A stretch of DNA of 38,845 nucleotides. Origin: Planctomycetota bacterium (GTDB lineage: Bacteria; Planctomycetota; Phycisphaerae; Tepidisphaerales; Tepidisphaeraceae). The stretch lies in the NCBI GenBank assembly GCA_026693085.1, contig JAPLNB010000177.1, positions 1 through 38,845 of the forward strand. Direction: 5' to 3'. This document shows positions 34,019 to 38,845 of this stretch, piece by piece. Within the stretch, counting starts at the first letter, position 1. Every line of letters starts with the position of its first letter. The translations under genes were made by a program, and so were the position numbers. The notes below the pieces were generated by a model. The model made no database searches. It worked only from the letters and a program-made list of their open reading frames with translations, and had not been told where the DNA came from.

Positions 34019-34037
34019 GCCGGGGTTCTTCCCCGGC
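34019..34037 (+). promoter_or_regulatory. Strong hairpin upstream of the UvrC-like gene
   Basis: GCCGGGG, loop TTCTT, CCCCGGC: a perfect 7-bp GC stem 27 bp before the GTG start. It could be a leader hairpin, an attenuator or the end of an upstream transcript. A TATACT -10-like sequence lies about 35 bp before it, at 33982-33987. Confidence 0.4.
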
Positions 34038-34064
34038 GGGGGTGCTGTCCCTACGATAGGAGCG

Positions 34065-35231
34065 GTGCCTGACCTATCGTCCATCTTCGAACGCCGCGTC
34101 GATTTCTCGCCCGCGGCAGAACTGGAAGCGCTCCTGAAGGACATCCCAGCCAAGTGGGTGGTCTACCTCTTCTGTGACCAGCAGGATCAGCCCGTCCAGT
34201 TGCTGTGCGTGAAGAACCTGCGCTACAGCCTGAAACGCCGCCTGTCCGGAAACCAACAACTCGGCCCATCAAAACGCGTGAGCTACCGCGAACTGGTCCG
34301 GCGGATCTATTGGCGACGCGTCGACAGCGCATTCGAGGCGGATTGGGTTTACCTCGAGGCGGCCAGGCAGATCTTTCCGCAGACCCACCAGGCGATGGTC
34401 GGGTTTCGGCCGGCCTGGTTTATCCACCTGAACCCCCAGGCGAATTTCCCCCGGTATACCAAGACCACGGACCTGACCAGCAAAGCCGGACTGCTGATTG
34501 GGCCGGTCGAGGACAAAAACGCGGCGCAACGCCTGATCGAGCTGGCGGAAGACTGTTTTGACCTCTGCCGCTATTACAACATCTTAGTACAGACGCCGCA
34601 CGGGAAGGCGTGTGCTTACAAGGAGATGGCCAGGTGCCCGGCTCCGTGCGATGGGTCCATCTCGATCACGCAATACCAGGAAATGGTCGCCCGCAGCGCC
34701 CAGGCGATCGTGGACCCGCCATATTATGTCGCCGAACAGACCCGACGAATGCACGAGGCCGCGGCGGGCTTGGCGTTCGAGGCCGCCAAGAAAATCAAGG
34801 CCCGCATCGACCACGCTCAACAGTTCGGACGCGGCCCCTTCCGCCACGCCAGGACCTTCGACGATTTCGCCTTCCTCGCCCTCCAACGCGGACCATCGAA
34901 GGCAACCGCCAAGCTGTTCTTGATCGTGCAGGGGGCAATTCAGCAGGTGGCTTGTTTGACCGCCGAGCCTGTCCAGCCGGCGGAGCTGCTTTGCGACCTC
35001 TTGCGACGGGCGAAGGAGTTGCGCGAACTCAAACCGTCCGCCGCCGACGCACAACGCGTCGCGCTGGTGTCCAACCACCTGTTCGCCCCCAAGCAGTCCC
35101 ACGGAGTCCTTCTGAGATTGGACTCGATCGATGAAGAATCTCTCGCCAAGGCCTTTCGCGATCTGCGCAACCAGAAAGAGCCCGAAGAAACAGACGCCGA
35201 AGGTATCGTCAAGGAATTGCAGGCGATCTGA
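34065..35231 (+). CDS. UvrC-like protein with degraded GIY-YIG nuclease motif
   Basis: 388 residues from GTG 34065, with AGGAG very close; the start is not secure. Residues 31-61 align with the UvrC GIY-YIG core: WVVYLFCDQQDQPVQLLCV then KNLRYSLKRRL. The first Tyr (34) and the KNLR segment survive, but the second Tyr-x-Gly and following Gly-Lys are absent. EADWVYLEAARQIFPQTHQA keeps the Glu-rich helix that follows in UvrC. KACAYKEMARCPAPCDG (181-197) is the UvrC Cys-rich segment. An UvrB-binding-like helical region follows; the RNase H-like and HhH domains of full UvrC (about 600 residues) are missing. Probably a UvrC/Cho paralogue with altered or lost 3' nuclease. A 5-bp hairpin (35232-35246) follows the stop. 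Confidence 0.75.
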   Translation: MPDLSSIFERRVDFSPAAELEALLKDIPAKWVVYLFCDQQDQPVQLLCVKNLRYSLKRRLSGNQQLGPSKRVSYRELVRRIYWRRVDSAFEADWVYLEAARQIFPQTHQAMVGFRPAWFIHLNPQANFPRYTKTTDLTSKAGLLIGPVEDKNAAQRLIELAEDCFDLCRYYNILVQTPHGKACAYKEMARCPAPCDGSISITQYQEMVARSAQAIVDPPYYVAEQTRRMHEAAAGLAFEAAKKIKARIDHAQQFGRGPFRHARTFDDFAFLALQRGPSKATAKLFLIVQGAIQQVACLTAEPVQPAELLCDLLRRAKELRELKPSAADAQRVALVSNHLFAPKQSHGVLLRLDSIDEESLAKAFRDLRNQKEPEETDAEGIVKELQAI

Positions 35232-35290
35232 CGGGCGAATTGCCCGCGAAGAACACCTTGGGGGGCGTGCCGGAGCAACTGCCCAGTCAT

Positions 35291-35319
35291 TTGTCCGGTT
35301 TCGGGGGGTGGCGTACATT
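35291..35319 (+). promoter_or_regulatory. Possible promoter of the sigma-factor gene
   Basis: TTGTCC (35291-35296), 17 bases, TACATT (35314-35319). Each box matches four of six consensus bases. It sits 31 bp before the chosen ATG. Confidence 0.35.
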
Positions 35320-35350
35320 GCTATCGAGGGTGGTGGCCGGAGATGACGCT

Positions 35351-36916
35351 ATGAACGATGCAGAATTGCTGCAGGCGTATGCGAACGAACGATCGGAGAG
35401 TGCCTTCCGGGCGATCGTGGAGCGATATCTGAGACTCGTGTATGGGGCCTGCTGGAGGCAACTGGGGGATCGGCACTTGGCAGAGGATGCGACGCAGGGG
35501 GTGTTCGTGCTGCTGAGCCAGAGGGCGGGGAAGCTGCAGCAGCGGCGGGTAGCGGGCTGGTTGCTCACGGTGTCGCGGTACGTGTGCGCGAATATCCGCA
35601 AGACCCAGATACGCCGGGAACGCCGGGAGCAGGTGGTGGCTATGCGACAACAGCATGACGCAGAAAACACGAATCCTCAAATCCTCGCCATGCTCGATGA
35701 AGGTTTGGGGCAATTGAGCGATGCCGATCGTGAAGCGTTGGTCCTCCGCTATCTCCAGGAACAGCCCCTGCGTGACGTCGGCCAATCGCTCGGCGTGTCC
35801 GAAGAAGCCGCCCGCAAACGCGTAGACCGCGGACTGGGAAGACTCCGCAAGTGGTTCGGACGCCGCGGGATCCAGACCTCCGCGGTCGCCCTGGCCGCCG
35901 TCCTCTCCGAACAGGAAAGCGCATCCGGCCTGACCGCCTCCACACAGGCCGCCATCACCGAGAACATCGTCCGCGCCTGCCATGTGAGTGCGCCGGGTGG
36001 TTCTATGGTCGTTGGTCTCGGCCTGGCGAAAGGAATCAAAACCATGATGCTCCTGGCAAAGCTCAAAATCGCGGCAATGGTTCTGGCGGCTGTCCTGGCC
36101 AGCGGCGGCGCAAGCTGGCTGGTTATGACGCAGGTGCGGGCGAAGACAGACACGCCGAAAGCAGTAGCCCCCGCGACACAGCCGGCCACCCCCACCACCC
36201 AAGCTTTGGCCGTCGATCTCAGCACCCCGGAGAAGGTGCTGGATTCCCTGATCAAGGCGCTGAAGGAACTCGATCGCGATAGAACCTACCAATGCCTGGG
36301 AGTCGATCCCAAACGCAAGCCCATGCCCACCGATGGCTCCATCGCCGTCAACTTCGCCCAAATCCGCCTCGTCAACGCTGCCGTCAACGCCTTCGGACCC
36401 GTCGGCGAAGAAGCACGCGACTTCGTCACCCTCGATATGGCCGTCGAACTGCTCAAAGACCTCATGGGAATCCTCGGCAATAGCATTGTCATCGAGGATA
36501 ACTCCGCCGTCCTCGTCATCAACCTGCCGGAGGTGGCAATGCAACTGCTCCCTGGCGACATCAACGCCCGTGCGAAGCAGTGGCAAAACGGAATGCTCCG
36601 CTTCCGTAAAATCAATGACAAGTGGGTCTTCGACTACGATCGCTCCGTCCGAACCACCATCGTCCTCTTCGGACCGGGACGCGACCCGCTGGCCATCAAA
36701 GACCCCGCCAGCCAGGCGCAGTTCCTCATCCAAATGGCCGACGCAAGACAGCAGACCGCCGACGAAATCGAGTCAGGCGCCTTCAAATCCTGGGAACAGG
36801 CCAAGCGGAAACTCTACGATCGCATCCAAGCCATCTTCGACAAGCACGGCCAGGGAATCAAAGGCTGTTCCATCAACGCATGGCCAATCTCCGATGCCGA
36901 AGCGGAAAAGATGTGA
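35351..36916 (+). CDS. ECF-type sigma factor fused to a transmembrane helix and an extracytoplasmic domain
   Basis: 521 residues from ATG 35351, chosen for GGAG eight bases upstream and because the sigma domain begins at once (DAELLQAYANERSESAFRAI). Region 2 spans about 15-85 (AEDATQGVFVLLSQRAGKL; WLLTVSRYVCANIRK). Region 4 spans about 120-168 (LSDADREALVLRYLQEQPLR; LGVSEEAARKRVDRGLGRLR). After a linker, a single helix at about 238-259 (IAAMVLAAVLASGGASWLVM) crosses the membrane. A Pro/Thr linker leads to a roughly 240-residue outside domain (TPEKVLDSLIKALKELDRDR) resembling NTF2-like or DUF4878 sensors only weakly. Fusing sigma factor and membrane sensor is known in planctomycetes; no separate anti-sigma gene is adjacent. 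Release by proteolysis is a plausible control (inference). Confidence 0.85.
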   Translation: MNDAELLQAYANERSESAFRAIVERYLRLVYGACWRQLGDRHLAEDATQGVFVLLSQRAGKLQQRRVAGWLLTVSRYVCANIRKTQIRRERREQVVAMRQQHDAENTNPQILAMLDEGLGQLSDADREALVLRYLQEQPLRDVGQSLGVSEEAARKRVDRGLGRLRKWFGRRGIQTSAVALAAVLSEQESASGLTASTQAAITENIVRACHVSAPGGSMVVGLGLAKGIKTMMLLAKLKIAAMVLAAVLASGGASWLVMTQVRAKTDTPKAVAPATQPATPTTQALAVDLSTPEKVLDSLIKALKELDRDRTYQCLGVDPKRKPMPTDGSIAVNFAQIRLVNAAVNAFGPVGEEARDFVTLDMAVELLKDLMGILGNSIVIEDNSAVLVINLPEVAMQLLPGDINARAKQWQNGMLRFRKINDKWVFDYDRSVRTTIVLFGPGRDPLAIKDPASQAQFLIQMADARQQTADEIESGAFKSWEQAKRKLYDRIQAIFDKHGQGIKGCSINAWPISDAEAEKM

Positions 36917-36938
36917 ACCCTCAACCACTCGACTCTGT

Positions 36939-38150
36939 CTACCGCTCGACCACGACTTCCCGATCCATCGGCCCCCGCTGTTTCCGAACCGCCACGGCCT
37001 CTTCATAAACCCGCATCATCTGCTCGTAATTCCGGCTTCCGGTGTATTTCGCCTCGAACTCCGCTCTCGCCTCGCGCCGCATCTTCGCCAGGCGCTCCGC
37101 ATCACCCAACATCGCCTCCACCTGCCCCGCCAAATCGTCCGCATCACCAGGCCCAAACAGCAGCCCCGTCCGCCCATGTTCCACCAACTCCGCCAACGCC
37201 CCCAGCCGCGACGCGATCACCGGCGTCCCCTTCGCAAACGCCTCCGCAACCACCCGCCCAAATGTCTCATAACACTCCGATGGCGCCACCAGAAAACTCG
37301 CTTTCCCGATGATTCTCATGACCTCCGCCGCCGGCTTCCGGCCCAGCCATTCGATTTGTCCGCCCTGCGCCGCGTTGCGCACCAAGGCCACCATCGGCCC
37401 ATCGCCAACAATCTTCAGCCCGATCCCCGTCTTCAATTTCGCCCACGCCTTCAGCAGTGTCGCCAACCCCTTCTCCCTCGCCAGCCGCCCCACAAACACC
37501 GCATACCCCCCGCTCCCGTCCCCAACTCCAGGGTCCGGATTCACTAAATGCCGCTTCGTCGCGATCTGCTCCGCCGGCAATCCCCCCTCGATCAGTTTCG
37601 CTCGGGCAAACCCCGATGGCGCAATATACCGGTCCACCTTTCCCTTCCACGTCCCCAACGCCCAATGAACCGCCGTCGTCATCGCCAACACCGCGCTGGC
37701 CGACCGGCTCCCGCGATAGCACCCATGGTACACCCCTTGCCACGCCACCGCCTTCCCCACACATTCCTCGCATATCCGCCCGTCCCGCAACAGCACAGGG
37801 TTCACGCACAGCAGCCGAAAATTGTGCAGCGTCTGCACCACCGCCGCTCCCGCCGCCCTTGCCGCCCCATATGCCGCCGGCGATATCAACGGAAATGTAT
37901 TATGAAAGTGCACCACATCCGCCCGATGCCGCCGCACCAACTCCCCAAGCTCCGTTCGCACCCGCCCATTCCATACCGTCGCTTTCGCAAGCGACCACCG
38001 CCCCATCTCCCTTACCTCATTGTTGTGCAGCTTATACCGCACCACATCGTGCCCCTCCGATTCCAGCAGATCCGCCTCTGCCTCGTAAACCTGATCCTCG
38101 CCCCCAGGCTGCTGGTAATACGTATGCGCGATGATGATTCTCAGTTTCAT
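36939..38150 (-). CDS. GT4-family glycosyltransferase
   Basis: 403 residues, GT-B fold. The N-terminal acceptor domain has the loop YYQQPGGEDQVYEAEADLLE and DVVHFHNTFPLISP. The C-terminal nucleotide-sugar domain begins at AVFVGRLAREKGLATLLKAW and has KIVGDGP, IEWLGRK and the signature PSECYETFGRVVAEAFAKG, with the ExxxxxxxE pair typical of retaining GT4 enzymes. A Cys pair (GRICEECVGKAV) sits in the N-domain insert found in related wall and polysaccharide transferases. Sugar and acceptor are unknown; capsule, exopolysaccharide or glycolipid synthesis is likely. It is convergent with the sigma fusion gene (22 bp gap) and preceded by a terminator-like hairpin. Confidence 0.88.
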   Translation of the reverse strand: MKLRIIIAHTYYQQPGGEDQVYEAEADLLESEGHDVVRYKLHNNEVREMGRWSLAKATVWNGRVRTELGELVRRHRADVVHFHNTFPLISPAAYGAARAAGAAVVQTLHNFRLLCVNPVLLRDGRICEECVGKAVAWQGVYHGCYRGSRSASAVLAMTTAVHWALGTWKGKVDRYIAPSGFARAKLIEGGLPAEQIATKRHLVNPDPGVGDGSGGYAVFVGRLAREKGLATLLKAWAKLKTGIGLKIVGDGPMVALVRNAAQGGQIEWLGRKPAAEVMRIIGKASFLVAPSECYETFGRVVAEAFAKGTPVIASRLGALAELVEHGRTGLLFGPGDADDLAGQVEAMLGDAERLAKMRREARAEFEAKYTGSRNYEQMMRVYEEAVAVRKQRGPMDREVVVER

Positions 38151-38248
38151 TCAAAACCCCCGAGTGGTGCCTGCCAAACTCGACCGCACCGCCACTATAC
38201 CCCCCAAAAACCCTCAGAACCAGTGCCACCCATCGCGCCCATAAAGCC

Positions 38249-38282
38249 GGCCTGCGGACGCCCAATCGAGCGCCCGCAGGCC
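38249..38282 (-). terminator. Hairpin downstream of the ammonium transporter gene
   Basis: GGCCTGCGG and CCGCAGGCC form a perfect 9-bp stem around a 16-base loop, starting 17 bp after the transporter stop. On the minus strand TTTAT follows a few bases later, a weak T-tract. Confidence 0.5.
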
Positions 38283-38299
38283 GTCTGGAAAGACCCGTC

Positions 38300-38845
38300 T
38301 CAGGCCTGCAAAAGTCCATGCACCGGCCGCGAAACGGCCCTCGGAGCCGCGCGCACTGTCGGTTTCGATGCGAACGACGCGGAAAACGACTCTTCCAAGT
38401 TGTACCCCGCCTCGCCGTGCTGCGTCAGGTCCAGACCCTCATACTCGTCGGCCTCGCTAACACGCAGCCCCGTCACCAGGTCAACGACCTTCAACAGAAC
38501 CAGCGAACCGATTACCGCCAGGCACCACGCGATCGCCGTGGCTATCAACTGATGCATGAGCTGCGTGACGTTGCCTTCCACCAGCCCCGACTTGCCATTG
38601 ATCGCCGCCACCGCAAACACCCCCGTCAATATCGCGCCCAACGTACCCCCAACACCGTGCACCCCGAACGCATCCAGCGAATCATCGTATCCCAGGACCT
38701 GCTTCACCGTCGTCGCCGCAACGAAGCAGAACACGCCGCCTGACAATCCCATGATGATCGCATACATCGGCGTCGTGAACCCCGACGCCGGCGTAATCAC
38801 AACCAATCCCGCAACAGCTCCCGAAATCGCGCCCAGCACTGTTGG
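38300..38845 (-). CDS. amt: Ammonium transporter (Amt family), C-terminal part, runs off the window
   Basis: The last 181 residues are present; the 5' end lies beyond 38845. Helices near the end of the Amt fold are visible: AISGAVAGLVVITPASGFTT, AIIMGLSGGVFCFVAATTV and ATAIAWCLAVIGSLVLLKVV. LDAFGVHGVGGTLGAILTGV includes the second pore His of the twin-His pair. The cytoplasmic tail GLRVSEADEYEGLDLTQHGE is the conserved segment that contacts the pore exit and PII protein. The last 30 or so residues are variable. The protein conducts ammonium into the cell; a PII (glnK) gene, often adjacent, would lie outside the window. Confidence 0.93.
   Translation of the reverse strand, partial: PTVLGAISGAVAGLVVITPASGFTTPMYAIIMGLSGGVFCFVAATTVKQVLGYDDSLDAFGVHGVGGTLGAILTGVFAVAAINGKSGLVEGNVTQLMHQLIATAIAWCLAVIGSLVLLKVVDLVTGLRVSEADEYEGLDLTQHGEAGYNLEESFSASFASKPTVRAAPRAVSRPVHGLLQA

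Noticed and set aside
1..38845. CRISPR arrays, rRNA genes, riboswitches
   Set aside because: No regularly spaced repeats, rRNA-like stretches or recognisable riboswitch cores were seen; the only tandem repeat has two copies (28736-28783).

Overview
The window reads as chromosomal DNA of a GC-rich planctomycete-type bacterium, most likely Phycisphaerae-like. This is an inference from gene content: two Tat-exported Gfo/Idh/MocA oxidoreductases, a DUF1573 protein, an ECF sigma factor fused to a membrane anchor, a giant polytopic membrane protein, and Thr-Gln-Pro-rich linkers (CotH protein and sigma fusion). No rRNA gene is present to settle the taxonomy.

Layout. 0.2-4.1 kb: a minus-strand pair, a Tat-exported Gfo/Idh/MocA oxidoreductase followed by a secreted tandem alpha/beta hydrolase. 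4.1-6.64 kb: a small decayed integrative element at a tRNA-Met gene, with an excisionase-like HTH protein and a tyrosine recombinase broken by one in-frame TGA. 6.7-7.2 kb: a degraded coding stretch. 7.2-13.0 kb: one 1938-residue polytopic membrane protein with an N-terminal zinc ribbon. 13.3-17.6 kb: plus-strand class B-like acid phosphatase lipoprotein, a second Tat Gfo/Idh/MocA oxidoreductase and an exported HEAT-repeat protein.

17.8-26.4 kb: a minus-strand operon of envelope proteins. A good TTGACA-N17-TATGTT promoter leads into a MauE-thioredoxin-like fusion, a DUF1573 protein, a small anchored Cys-rich protein, an unknown exported protein and a GT39-type glycosyltransferase. The first gene is split by a complete 3071-bp IS1595-family transposon (22899-25969) with matching terminal inverted repeats and an 8-bp target duplication (CAAATAAG). 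Removing the transposon and one duplication copy restores the reading frame exactly. Besides its transposase and a small basic ORF, the transposon carries a two-gene DUF262 + HEPN cassette. This is the strongest candidate here for an unusual system: a transposon-borne putative nuclease/RNase module of defence or toxin type.

26.4-28.6 kb: a CotH-kinase-family protein with EF-hand-like C-terminus, followed by a 39-residue exported peptide and a terminator. 28.9-33.8 kb: a four-gene operon of class III aminotransferase, RND/MMPL exporter (HpnN-like) and two half-size SMR/EamA transporters, suggesting modification and export of a lipid. 34.0-38.8 kb: a UvrC-like protein with a degraded GIY-YIG motif, a sigma factor-transmembrane fusion, a GT4 glycosyltransferase and the C-terminal part of an ammonium transporter running off the window.
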